Below, piece by piece: positions 27,082 to 35,284 of a stretch of DNA of 45,874 bases. The position numbers and the translations under genes were made by a program. Each line of letters begins with the position of its first letter. The stretch's first letter is position 1. Source of the stretch: an uncultured bacterium (GTDB taxonomy: Bacteria > Planctomycetota > UBA1135 > GCA-002686595); contig CALLKX010000103.1 of assembly GCA_938083085.1 (NCBI GenBank), positions 1 through 45,874 of the forward strand, read 5' to 3'. The notes beneath the pieces are model-generated. The model ran no database searches and was not told the origin of the DNA. It saw nothing but the letters and a program-made list of their open reading frames with translations.

Positions 27082-28482
27082 TCAGACCGTCCGCCTGGGT
27101 CCGCTGAGGCTCTTCTCGATCTCCGCCCGGCGCTCCTCGTAGCCGCTCCGCCCCATCAGCGCATAGGCCGCCACCTTGCCCGCCTCGACTCCAGGCTGGT
27201 CAAACGCGTCCACGCCGTAGTGCTCCCCCATCACGGCCACCGCGAGCTCCATCAGGTAGAGGTACTGGCCGACGTGGTGGGCTGTGACCGCGGGGAACGA
27301 GACCGTGACGTTCGGTCGGTGCGCGTCCGTCAGAGCGATCCGGGTACCGTCGCGCTCCGCGGCGAACAACTCGTTCATCGTGCGGCCGCCAAGGTAGGCG
27401 AGCGCGTCCTGCTCCTGGAAGGCGGCGGGGATCTCGACCGTGTGGTCCGGTCGATCCACCGAGAGGAGCGTGAACCACTTGTCGTGCGGTCCCTCCACGT
27501 AGAGCTGAACCTGACTGTGCTGGTCCGTGACGCCGATGGCTGAGACCGGCGTGGGGCCGGCGAAGACCTCTTCGCCGCCGCGTGAGAGGCGCTTGCCGAT
27601 CGACTCGGCCAAGAGCTGCGCGTACCAGTCGCCGACACAGGCGAGGCGCTGGCTGTAGGAGAAGGTCACCGACATGGGGTTCCCCTTCTCCTGCTGCATC
27701 AGGTACTGGATCGCGGCGTACATGAGCGCGGGGTTCTCCATGAGCGGAGCCTCCTTGCAGCGCTCGTCCATGTCCGCCGCCCCGGCGAGGAGCCCCCGCA
27801 CGTCGATCCCGATGAGCGCGCTGGAGACCAGCCCGACGGGCGAGAGCACGCTGAAGCGGCCGCCCACGCCGTCCGGCACGATGAAGGACTGGTATCCCTC
27901 CGACTCGACGATCGGGCGCAGGACGCCCTTCTCCGCGTCGGTGGTCACCACCATGTGGCGGCGGTGCCCCTCCTTGCCCAGGGCCTGGATCAGCCGGTCC
28001 CGGAGCACCAGGAACTGGCTCATGGTCTCCGCGGTCGACCCCGACTTGGAGATGACGTTGAAGAGGCAGGTCGTGGGGTCGACCGTGTCGAGGAACTCGC
28101 CGACGAGGTCGGGGTCCACGTTGTCGAGCACGTAGAGCCGGGGCATGCCCGCCGGCGGCTGGATGTCGTGGAAGGGACTGGAGAGGGCGCGGTGCAGGGC
28201 CCGATTGCCGAGCGCCGAGCCGCCGATCCCGAGCACGACGACGTTCTCGAACTGCCCCTGGACGGAGGCCGCGTAGTCCAGCACGTCCTGCTGGACCGCG
28301 CTCTGGTGCGGCAGGTCCAGCCACCGAAGGTCCTGATCGCGGCGGGCCTGGACCGCGGCGAGCGCGGCGGTGGAGCGCTCGGAGAGAGCCTCGATGTCGG
28401 CCATGGCGAGGCCGTGCTCGGAGCCGATGGCGTCGGAGAGGACGTTGGTGTAGTCGAGAGTGAGGCGGTCCAAGGGGGTCAC
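27082..28482 (-). CDS. pgi: Glucose-6-phosphate isomerase
   Basis: This enzyme interconverts glucose-6-phosphate and fructose-6-phosphate in glycolysis and gluconeogenesis. The 466-residue length fits the shorter bacterial/archaeal PGI type. The sugar-phosphate-binding SIS fold is shown by VVLGIGGSALGNRAL, NVISKSGSTAETMSQF (the phosphate loop), the DGVGGRFSVLSPVG motif with its catalytic arginine, and SYSQRLACVGDWYAQLLAESIGK. DQHSQVQLYVEGPHDK supplies the catalytic His region. The start is GTG at 28482. A universal stress protein gene follows three bases after the stop, forming a two-gene unit. Confidence 0.95.
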   Translation of the reverse strand: MTPLDRLTLDYTNVLSDAIGSEHGLAMADIEALSERSTAALAAVQARRDQDLRWLDLPHQSAVQQDVLDYAASVQGQFENVVVLGIGGSALGNRALHRALSSPFHDIQPPAGMPRLYVLDNVDPDLVGEFLDTVDPTTCLFNVISKSGSTAETMSQFLVLRDRLIQALGKEGHRRHMVVTTDAEKGVLRPIVESEGYQSFIVPDGVGGRFSVLSPVGLVSSALIGIDVRGLLAGAADMDERCKEAPLMENPALMYAAIQYLMQQEKGNPMSVTFSYSQRLACVGDWYAQLLAESIGKRLSRGGEEVFAGPTPVSAIGVTDQHSQVQLYVEGPHDKWFTLLSVDRPDHTVEIPAAFQEQDALAYLGGRTMNELFAAERDGTRIALTDAHRPNVTVSFPAVTAHHVGQYLYLMELAVAVMGEHYGVDAFDQPGVEAGKVAAYALMGRSGYEERRAEIEKSLSGPRRTV

Positions 28483-28615
28483 CTGGGGGCTGTGCGGCGA
28501 GGAGTGAGCCCGAGAGGGTACCCGCGCGCCGCGACCCCGGGGAGCCTTGGCCGGTCCGAGAGTCCCCAGGCCCCGTGGCCGTCATGCATCGCCCCCTCCA
28601 GGCCCCCTCTAGGTC

Positions 28616-28657
28616 CACCCCAGGCCCACTCTAAGTCCACCCCAGGCCACCATGGCG
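28616..28657. repeat. 22-bp imperfect direct repeat
   Basis: Two near-identical segments of about 22 bases, each built on AAGTCCACCCCAGGCC or AGGTCCACCCCAGGCC, are adjacent in the 190-base gap between the YugP-type protease and pgi genes. They differ at a few positions. No function is evident. Confidence 0.5.
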
Positions 28658-28672
28658 GCGACCGGGGGCGCC

Positions 28673-29374
28673 TCAGCCGTTCCGCTGTGAGCCAAGAAAG
28701 AGCGACACGTAGTACGCGAGCGTCGCGACCGCGGTGATCGCTCCCGCCACGTAGGTCATGGCCGCCGCACCCAGGACGCGGTCCACCCCATGACGCTCCG
28801 CGTCGGTGCGGGCGATGCCAGCCTCTGCCAGCACGAGCTTCGCGCGGTTGGAGGCGTCAAACTCCACCGGCAGGGTCACCAGCTGGAACAAGACCGTCAC
28901 TGAGAGCAGCCCGATGCCGAGGAGCATCAACAGGCCGCCGAGAGAGGTCGCCTGCATGAAGAGGCCGACGATGAGCGGCAAGGTCCAGAAGCGGGAGCCG
29001 AACTGCACCACGGGGATCAAGGCGCTCCTCATGCCGAGCCACTGATAACCCCGGGCGTCCTGAATCGCGTGCCCCGCCTCGTGGGCTCCCACTGCGATGG
29101 CGGAGACCGAACGGCCGTCGTAGACCTCGGGCGACAGCCTCAGCGTCTTCGTTCTGGGGTCGTAGTGATCCGAGAGGAACCCGCTCGCGCGCTCAATGGT
29201 CACCACCGCGCCGCCGGCCCGCGCCACCGCGGCGGCAGCCTGGGCGCCAGACATCCCGCTGCTGACACCGACCTGGGCGTACTCGTTGAACGTTGCCTTG
29301 ACCCTGGAGCTGGCCCAGAAGCCGAGGAGCAGGCAAGGGCCGAGGATCAGCCAGTAGACGGGGTCGAAGAACAT
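28673..29374 (-). CDS. YugP-type membrane zinc metallopeptidase
   Basis: This is an integral membrane neutral zinc metallopeptidase of the YugP family (PF04298); its substrates are unknown. The 233 residues start with a transmembrane helix (about 6-22). A cytoplasmic segment has SGMSGAQAAAAVARAGG and the family motif LSDHYDPRTKTLRLSPEVYDGRSVSA. The zinc site is AHEAGHAIQ (His98, Glu99, His102). Further hydrophobic helices lie at about 125-170 and 205-228. VEFDASNRAKLVL contains the expected third-ligand region. The start is ATG at 29374, divergent from the cysteine desulfurase gene across 114 bases. The protein looks complete. Confidence 0.9.
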   Translation of the reverse strand: MFFDPVYWLILGPCLLLGFWASSRVKATFNEYAQVGVSSGMSGAQAAAAVARAGGAVVTIERASGFLSDHYDPRTKTLRLSPEVYDGRSVSAIAVGAHEAGHAIQDARGYQWLGMRSALIPVVQFGSRFWTLPLIVGLFMQATSLGGLLMLLGIGLLSVTVLFQLVTLPVEFDASNRAKLVLAEAGIARTDAERHGVDRVLGAAAMTYVAGAITAVATLAYYVSLFLGSQRNG

Positions 29375-29488
29375 GGGCGGTACAGAGTGGTCGCGGGGCT
29401 CCTCTTATAGGGCGAGGCGCCAGGGGGATTCCAGCCGCGCACACGAGACGCGCCGCGCGGACCCCGGGAGGGCCTACAATCAAGGGTC

Positions 29489-30655
29489 ATGCCCCTCCAC
29501 TTCGATTGCAACGCCACCACAGCGGCCTCCGAGCCGGTGATCGAGGCCATGCTCCCTTGGCTCGGCCGTCCAGGTGCCAACCCGTCTGCGGCCCACGAGG
29601 CCGGACGGGAGGCCGCGCGCGCCGTGCGACGCGGAAGAGAGGCGGTCGCCGCCATGATCGGGGCGCGATCTCCGTCCACGGTGGTCTTCACCTCCTGCGG
29701 TTCAGAGAGCACCTCGCTGGCATTCCACAGCGCAGCCGCGGCGAAGCCGGGACACCCCACCGTCATCTCCACCGTGGAGCACAGCGCGACCCGCAAGTGC
29801 GCAGAGCGCGCCGGGCCCGTGCTGGAGATCCCCGTGGATCGCGCCGGCGCCCTGGACCAGGGCGCCGCGCTGGAGGCCATCGCCCGAGGCCCAGCCCTGG
29901 TCTCGATGATCCTGCTCAACAACGAGACCGGCGTGATCAGCGAGCTGGAGCCCATCGGCGCCGCCTGCCGAGAGCACGGCGTCCTGTTTCACGTGGACGC
30001 GGTGCAAGCGCCGGGGAAGATGACCATCGACATCGAGCGGCTGGGCTGTGACTACCTGGGCCTCTCGGCCCACAAGTTCCACGGGCCCCGCGGGATCGGC
30101 GCGCTCTACGTTCGCGAAGGCGCGCCCGTGTTTCCCCTGCTCGCTGGTGGGCCCCAGGAGGATGGACGCCGAGCTGGAACAGAGAACGTCCCGGGCATCG
30201 TCGGCATGGGTGTCGCCGCCGAGCGTGCGGCGGCGCTTGCAGCCTCCGGCGAGGCGCAGGCCGAGATCGCAGCCCGGCGCGACCTGCTCGAGCGCCTGGT
30301 GCTGGAGCGTTGCCCGGGGACCGTCGTCCACGGGGATACCGCTCGCCGGGCCGCCAACACGACCAACCTGGGCTTCGACCTCGAGGGCACCGGACTGGAC
30401 GCTGCAGCCATGATGGGCCTGCTCAACGCACAGGGCATCGAGGTTAGCGCGGGCTCTGCGTGCAACGCGACACAGGCCGCTCCGTCGCCGGTCCTGCTCG
30501 CCATGGGGACCGGCGAGGCGCTGGCAGCTTCGTCCCTCCGCTTCTCTCTGGCTCACCTGGGGACACCCGACAAGTCGACGCAGGACGAAATTGAGATCGG
30601 CGCGGCGGCCGTCATCGAGGCCTACGCGTCCCTGTCCCTTCTCGCTGCGGACTGA
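29489..30655 (+). CDS. Cysteine desulfurase (NifS/IscS family)
   Basis: This PLP enzyme removes sulfur from cysteine to supply iron-sulfur cluster assembly or tRNA thiolation. The 388 residues contain FDCNATT near the start, EHSATRKC, LNNETGVI, HVDAVQAPGK and the PLP lysine in SAHKFHGPRG (Lys196). The persulfide-forming cysteine lies in SAGSACNA (Cys325). The short active-site loop and overall sequence fit the IscS/NifS (group I) type. No scaffold gene (iscU, nifU) or IscR is adjacent, so it may be a free-standing desulfurase. It is divergent from the YugP-type protease. A weak AAGGG precedes the ATG. Fe-S-related genes nth and cyaY occur about 13 kb away. Confidence 0.93.
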   Translation: MPLHFDCNATTAASEPVIEAMLPWLGRPGANPSAAHEAGREAARAVRRGREAVAAMIGARSPSTVVFTSCGSESTSLAFHSAAAAKPGHPTVISTVEHSATRKCAERAGPVLEIPVDRAGALDQGAALEAIARGPALVSMILLNNETGVISELEPIGAACREHGVLFHVDAVQAPGKMTIDIERLGCDYLGLSAHKFHGPRGIGALYVREGAPVFPLLAGGPQEDGRRAGTENVPGIVGMGVAAERAAALAASGEAQAEIAARRDLLERLVLERCPGTVVHGDTARRAANTTNLGFDLEGTGLDAAAMMGLLNAQGIEVSAGSACNATQAAPSPVLLAMGTGEALAASSLRFSLAHLGTPDKSTQDEIEIGAAAVIEAYASLSLLAAD

Positions 30656-30749
30656 TCCGCCCAGCAACATTGCGAATCGGAAGACGGAATCCGATCAGAA
30701 TGCCAAGCACGGGTAGGCTTCCGGCCGATACCGCCTCTGGATACGGACC

Positions 30750-31295
30750 ATGCCTTCCCCCAAGAAGACCTACAAGACCACCGTTTCGGGTCTCCTCGCC
30801 CCCCGCCACGTCGTCAGCGACGAGGACGGGAAGGAGCTCGGCACCCTACGGGTGTCCCGAAACCGTCTCGGGCTGATCGTCGGCGCCACCTGGCGCCCAC
30901 TGAAGGGAGAGGTGGTCGAGATCCGCCGCGACCCCGGCCTGCTCCGCGCGCAGTTCGCCTGCTGGACCGAGGCCCGCGAGTGGCTCGGCTCCACGATCCG
31001 CCCCGGCTTCATGCGGCGGACGATCGAGATGTGGACCGGCGGTAAGCCGCTGCGCCTGGTCCCCACCCTCGGCTTCTGCCGCGGATGGCGTGTCGTGGGC
31101 ACCAAGTCAGGCCTCGTGGCCGAGGCGAAGCACGGCCTCCTGAGCCGCAGCGCGACCCTCTGCACCTACCGCAAGATCGACCTGGAACTGCTGGTCTTCG
31201 CCTACTTCATCGGCGGCATCGCGCTCTGGGAGAGCGCCCTACCCACCTCGCTCGAGTCCGTCGATCGCGCGGCTCCCGCCACAGCGCGGGGCTGA
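30750..31295 (+). CDS. Conserved-looking hypothetical protein with C-terminal hydrophobic segment
   Basis: I do not recognise this 181-residue protein. It is basic and has strong coding-type codon usage throughout. The N-terminal half alternates strands and charged loops (KELGTLRVSRNRLGLIVGATWRP), suggesting a small beta-rich fold. Residues about 145-160 (ELLVFAYFIGGIALW) form one hydrophobic helix near the C-terminus, possibly a membrane anchor. The overall look, with repeated G-x-L-x-V strands ending in a helix, vaguely recalls tubby/LURP-one-type folds, but no motif supports that. It follows the cysteine desulfurase by 94 bases, a gap holding a 6-base hairpin (30676-30695), so it may be transcribed separately. 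Confidence 0.6.
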   Translation: MPSPKKTYKTTVSGLLAPRHVVSDEDGKELGTLRVSRNRLGLIVGATWRPLKGEVVEIRRDPGLLRAQFACWTEAREWLGSTIRPGFMRRTIEMWTGGKPLRLVPTLGFCRGWRVVGTKSGLVAEAKHGLLSRSATLCTYRKIDLELLVFAYFIGGIALWESALPTSLESVDRAAPATARG

Positions 31296-31377
31296 ACACC
31301 GCGGGCCGCGGCACCAGGAGTGGGGCTGGCGAGGTGAGTCGATCTGGTTGAGCGTCCAGCCGCCGCTTGATCTCGTG

Positions 31378-31416
31378 CTCGACGGCCCCTGCACTCGACG
31401 GCCCCTGCACTCGACG
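31378..31416. repeat. 16-bp tandem repeat
   Basis: CTCGACGGCCCCTGCA is repeated at 31378-31393 and 31394-31409, followed by a partial, slightly altered third copy. It is intergenic and has no visible effect on a gene. Confidence 0.8.
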
Positions 31417-31709
31417 CCCTGGGTTCGATCCGGTGGGCTGATTCCGGGCTTGGACCCTGTGCTCGGCCCCCTGCCGGCTCCTCCATCAGCCCCCCCGGCC
31501 ACATCCCCCCGCCACATCCCCTCGACGCGTCGGCTCGCCGAATCGGGGTGCCTGATCAGGCCCGCCGGGGTGCCGCAGCAGTGCTCATCCCCCCGCGGCC
31601 CCAGGTGGCCCAGGTGTGACCACGATGGGCCTGGCCCTCCCCCAGACCCGCACAGCGCCTCGTCCCATGGGCCGCACCAGGCCCCGCCGGGCGGCCCATA
31701 GGAAGTGGG

Positions 31710-31725
31710 ATTTTGGTCCCAAAAT
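31710..31725. promoter_or_regulatory. AT-rich palindrome, possible operator
   Basis: ATTTTGGTCCCAAAAT consists of perfect 7-base arms ATTTTGG/CCAAAAT around TC. It is set in a short AT-rich island within GC-rich DNA, 225 bases upstream of the carboxypeptidase-regulatory-like gene. Its symmetry and contrast with its surroundings suggest a protein-binding site. Nothing identifies the protein. Confidence 0.4.
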
Positions 31726-31949
31726 ATCTGCTCGCTCCCGCCCCGACGATCTCACCTGCGAGGGGTCTGGCGGCCGATAGAACACGCAAGGGGGGCGTTC
31801 CCACCGACGACGCGGCCCCCACCGCCGACAACGTTCTACGAACATTCTATGGGCACGCGGGAAGAACCCCTTCAGCCCGGCGTCCCCCCACTGCTCGGAG
31901 CGGTCTGAGGACTCAAACTCAGGCCACTCAACTCCTCCGACTAGCTCAC

Positions 31950-33941
31950 ATGAAGTTTCTCATCGCTCTCATCGCCCTGGTGGTCCTCGCCGCCGGGCTG
32001 TTCTTCGCCGTCTTCGCTGTCGAGCCCGCTGTCGAACCGGGCGGCGGAGGCAGCCTTGAATATGTCGTCGAGAAGGACTCGGCTTCCGACTCGGACGTGG
32101 GATCCAGCGGCCTCGTTAACGTGGGCGGGAGCGGCGGCCGCGAGATTGGCAACGTCGGGACCGTGTCCGCGGTCCTCGCGGGCGACGGGCTCGCAGCTGT
32201 GGCGCTGGGCACCGGGATCCTCCGCGGCGCCGTCGTGGACCCCGACGGCACGCCGCTGGGCGGGGCCGAGATCACGCTGACCCGCTTTGGCTCGGAGTCC
32301 TTCTTCCTCGCCGACCCCGACCCGTCGAACGACATCAAGACCCTGACCGGAGCGGACGGGAAGTTCGAGTTCGATGGCGTCCCGGTGTTCGGTGACTACG
32401 CGCTCATCGCGACCATGGAGAGCTTCACCCGGACCGAGGTCCCCTCCATCATTGTCCAGGACGGCAAGGTCACCGAAGTCCCCCCCATCCAGCTGGGTAC
32501 CGGCGTCACGATCCGTGGCCGGGTCACCGACTCGGGCGGCAACTTTGTCGCCGGCGCCAAGCTCGTCCTCTCTCAAAGCGTCTTCAACGTCCGCGTCGTG
32601 GACGCCAGCACCCGAGACGGAGCTGTGGAGGTCGCGTCGAACGAGGAGGGCCTGTTCAGCTTCAACAACGTCGCGCAGGGCGCCAATTACTCCATGCGCG
32701 TGTCGGCCGAGGGTTACGGCTCGATCATCAAGCTCGGAATCCCGGTCCTCAAGGACGAGGACACCGAGGTGGACTTCGTGCTCGAGGTTGCCTCGCTCAT
32801 CGCCGGCATGGTCCTCGCGGCCGACACCGGTGAACCGATCCCTGGGGTGACCATCGAGGCCTACTCGGTCAACAACACCGAGGCACGCTCGGCCACCTCT
32901 GCGACGACGACCGAGAGCGGTGACTTCGAGATCGCAGACATCAACCCTGGGCCCTATCAGCTCGTCGCCCGCCATCCCCGCTACAAGGCGGAGGCCAGGA
33001 CCCGGGTGGATTCCGGTGAAATGGACGTGTCGATCACCCTCCAGCCGCTGCCGGTCGTCACCGGTCAGGTTGTGGACCTCTCCAGCGGAAAGGCCGTGAA
33101 CAACTTCGAGGTTCAGCTGCGCCAGTCCATCGCGAACAGCCAGGGCCTCTCGTCCGCAGTCGCCGGAACCCGCGCCCGCTTCAAGGACACGGGCGGCCAG
33201 TTCGAGATCCTCGTCCCCAAGGCGGGTGAGTACATGGTCGAGGCCATCGCCTCGGGCTTCGCCGAGACGAACTCCGAGCCGTTTCAGGTGCAGCCGTCGA
33301 CGAACATGTCCGGCGTCATTGTCCGGATGACTCGGGGCGGAGCCATCATCGGCAAGGTGCTCGGCGAAGGCGGTCAGCCGCTGCAGGGCGCCGTCATCGA
33401 GACCCGCGACAAGGAGTGGTCCGACGACCTCTTCTGGCAGTCACTGGGCGCGCAAGCGCCCGGCAACGCCACGGAGGCGACCGCGAAGTCCGGCGCAGAC
33501 GGCTCCTTCAGGATCGCAGCGCTGACGCCGGCCAATTACCAGCTCGTGGTCCGGCACCGTGACTACGCGGTCAAGTACGTGAAGGACCTCATCGTTACCG
33601 AAGGACAGGAGTTCAACGCTCCCAGCATCCAGCTCGCCAAGGGCGCCGTCGTCTCGGGCATGGTCCTCGATCCGGGTGGATCGCCCATGGCAGGCGCCAT
33701 CGTGAAGATGTACCCCACGTCTGCGGGGGGCAGCCAGCACTCGGCGTCCACCGACCCGCAGGGGGGGTTCTCCGTGAAGAACATCCGCGCGGGCTCCTAC
33801 AAGATTCACGCGACCCGGGCCCGCAAAGGTGGTGATAGCCCGTTCCAGGAGAACAGCGACCTCAAGCGCACCCAGCGGACCATCACCGTGCAGGACGGGC
33901 AGATTCTCTCCGGCATGGACTTCAAGCTCTCGGATCGCTGA
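31950..33941 (+). CDS. Exported protein with six carboxypeptidase-regulatory-like repeats
   Basis: The 663-residue product begins with a hydrophobic signal or anchor (about 3-24), then a low-complexity Ser/Asp/Gly-rich linker. The rest is beta-sandwich repeats of the carboxypeptidase regulatory-like (CarboxypepD_reg) type. Each opens with a pattern like GAVVDPDGTPLGGAEITL, followed by T...G.F.I..L.PG.Y.L....GY. I count six: near residues 90, 185, 285, 365, 460 and 570. Such domains are structural or binding modules of extracellular proteins; no catalytic domain is seen. The ATG at 31950 was chosen because it opens the signal sequence. A strong terminator follows. A related shorter protein is encoded at 42344. 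Confidence 0.82.
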   Translation: MKFLIALIALVVLAAGLFFAVFAVEPAVEPGGGGSLEYVVEKDSASDSDVGSSGLVNVGGSGGREIGNVGTVSAVLAGDGLAAVALGTGILRGAVVDPDGTPLGGAEITLTRFGSESFFLADPDPSNDIKTLTGADGKFEFDGVPVFGDYALIATMESFTRTEVPSIIVQDGKVTEVPPIQLGTGVTIRGRVTDSGGNFVAGAKLVLSQSVFNVRVVDASTRDGAVEVASNEEGLFSFNNVAQGANYSMRVSAEGYGSIIKLGIPVLKDEDTEVDFVLEVASLIAGMVLAADTGEPIPGVTIEAYSVNNTEARSATSATTTESGDFEIADINPGPYQLVARHPRYKAEARTRVDSGEMDVSITLQPLPVVTGQVVDLSSGKAVNNFEVQLRQSIANSQGLSSAVAGTRARFKDTGGQFEILVPKAGEYMVEAIASGFAETNSEPFQVQPSTNMSGVIVRMTRGGAIIGKVLGEGGQPLQGAVIETRDKEWSDDLFWQSLGAQAPGNATEATAKSGADGSFRIAALTPANYQLVVRHRDYAVKYVKDLIVTEGQEFNAPSIQLAKGAVVSGMVLDPGGSPMAGAIVKMYPTSAGGSQHSASTDPQGGFSVKNIRAGSYKIHATRARKGGDSPFQENSDLKRTQRTITVQDGQILSGMDFKLSDR

Positions 33942-33984
33942 TCGCCCGAGGCTGCTCCGCGACCGACCGGCGGACGCACTCACA

Positions 33985-34024
33985 GGGAGGCCCCCCTGCG
34001 CTTCACCGCGCCGGGGGGCCTCCC
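33985..34024 (+). terminator. Intrinsic-type terminator
   Basis: GGGAGGCCCCCC (33985-33996) and GGGGGGCCTCCC (34013-34024) form a perfect 12-base stem with a 16-base loop, followed by CCATTT. It sits 43 bases after the carboxypeptidase-regulatory-like gene. It is the clearest terminator in the window, although the T-run is short. Confidence 0.75.
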
Positions 34025-34098
34025 CCATTTGGCCCGCCCGCAGCGACGTGCCTGGCATCGGGGATGCAAGGAAGCGTCGGGCCTGATTCAATAGGGGC

Positions 34099-35010
34099 AT
34101 GCCCGCCGACAGAGGGACCCGATCGCGCCGAACGCCGCAGCCTCGCCCGAGCGCGCGGATCGCGGAGCCGGCCAGTTCGCCCGTCGGCGTGACGGGTGAA
34201 TGGACGGTGGAGGACTGGTCTAGCTACCTGACGGACCGCTTCGAGCTCCCCATCGAGGTCTCCTTCGGGCGCTCCCGCTCCGCGCCGGTACAGGCCCGCG
34301 CCTTCGAGACCCCAGACGGTGCGGCCGGCTGGCAGCTCCGGCTCCACAATATGTTCGCGGCCGCGCCCGAGGAGGTCCGCGACGCCCTCGCGAAGTGGCT
34401 TCGCGCCGGTCGAAGAGCCCGCAAGGCTGGTCCCGTCCTCGACGCTTGGATTCACGCCGAGGTCGCGAACCTCCCCCGTCGCGCGACGAAGATCTCCATC
34501 ACGCCGGCAGGCGAGGCTCACGACCTCGAGCGACTGGCCCTCCCGCTGATCGTCGGCGAATTTGCCAATGACTTCCGCCCCAGGGGGCCTCACGAACGCC
34601 CGCGGATCACATGGGGCCGCCGGGCCCGGAGCAAGTCACGTCGCTCCCTTCGGCTCGGGAGCTTCGAGCCAGAGAGCCGGGTGGTGCGCATTCACCCGGT
34701 CCTAGATCAGAAGGCGGTCCCCGCGTGGTTCGTCACCTTCGTGCTCAAGCACGAGCTGCTCCACTCGGCGATGCCCTCGTACCGCGATGCGGCTGGCCGG
34801 TGGGTCCACCACGGGCCGGAGTTCCAGGCCCGGGAGTCGGCCTGGCCCGAGTATCACCCCGCGCTACGCTGGGAACGGCAGAACCTCCCCCGGTTGATCC
34901 GCTCCGCGAGGCTGGGGAGTGAACTCCGCGTTCGCCCAACAGACCTCGTGCTACCGGAGGAACTCCTGGTTCGGTCCGACGGTGTCCGGCAGCACGAACT
35001 GCCGTTCTGA
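34099..35010 (+). CDS. SprT-like zinc-binding protein
   Basis: This is a putative metalloprotease of the SprT-like/zincin group (relatives include SprT and, more distantly, the DNA-protein crosslink protease Spartan). The 303 residues have a disordered basic N-terminus (about 1-35). The SprT-like core follows at about 145-260: RPRITWGRR and SLRLGSFEPESRVVRIHPVLDQ lead into the metal motif KHELLH (His218, Glu219, His222). A downstream His in HHGPEFQ (His237 or His238) is the expected third ligand. No C-terminal zinc ribbon is visible. The start is ATG at 34099, just after AGGGGC. The function of the bacterial proteins is poorly known. Confidence 0.75.
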   Translation: MPADRGTRSRRTPQPRPSARIAEPASSPVGVTGEWTVEDWSSYLTDRFELPIEVSFGRSRSAPVQARAFETPDGAAGWQLRLHNMFAAAPEEVRDALAKWLRAGRRARKAGPVLDAWIHAEVANLPRRATKISITPAGEAHDLERLALPLIVGEFANDFRPRGPHERPRITWGRRARSKSRRSLRLGSFEPESRVVRIHPVLDQKAVPAWFVTFVLKHELLHSAMPSYRDAAGRWVHHGPEFQARESAWPEYHPALRWERQNLPRLIRSARLGSELRVRPTDLVLPEELLVRSDGVRQHELPF

Positions 35011-35065
35011 GTGAGCTGCGGCTCTGTGGAGCTGGGTGAAGTCCGGCGAGAGCCGACCGGGGCCA

Positions 35066-35222
35066 TGCGCTTGGGGCCCGTGCGCTTGGGGCCCGTGCGA
35101 CTTGAAACCGTGCGGCTCCGCCTCGCGCGCCGTGGCCCGCGCATGACGGGCGCGGCCCGTCGCAGATCCGCCGTGGGGTCCGACGGTGGGTCCGACGGTG
35201 GGTCCGACGGTGGGTCCGACGG
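35066..35222. repeat. Two tandem arrays (15-bp and 12-bp units)
   Basis: The first array has TGCGCTTGGGGCCCG at 35066-35080 and 35081-35095, plus a degenerate third copy to 35110. The second has GGGTCCGACGGT at 35176-35187, 35188-35199 and 35200-35211, with a near-complete fourth copy to 35222. Both lie in the 274-base gap between the convergent SprT-like and CpsD-like genes. A plus-strand frame would read the 12-mer as GSDG repeats, but the surrounding codons do not look coding. Confidence 0.85.
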
Positions 35223-35284
35223 CGGAGTCCCGCCCCTCCCGGTATGCGCAGCGCAGGCTCAGGGCTTCCCGGCCCAGTCCCTGA

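Larger units (their letters stand above)
31296..31949. other. 654-bp leader/intergenic region
   Basis: No believable gene is present. It holds a 16-base tandem repeat (31378-31416) and, near 31700-31730, a local AT-rich island with a palindrome, listed separately. A second AT-richer patch at about 31830-31850 contains the small inverted repeat GTTCTACGAAC and may belong to the promoter of the downstream gene. No tRNA or known riboswitch was recognised. Confidence 0.5.

Noticed and set aside
31421..31440. tRNA T-loop-like GGTTCGATCC
   Set aside because: The flanking bases do not form the 5-pair T-stem, and no anticodon arm or acceptor stem can be folded upstream.
31833..31847. Possible LexA-type box (GTTC-N7-ATTC)
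   Set aside because: One half-site is mismatched, and the downstream gene is a structural surface protein, so an SOS role is not supported.
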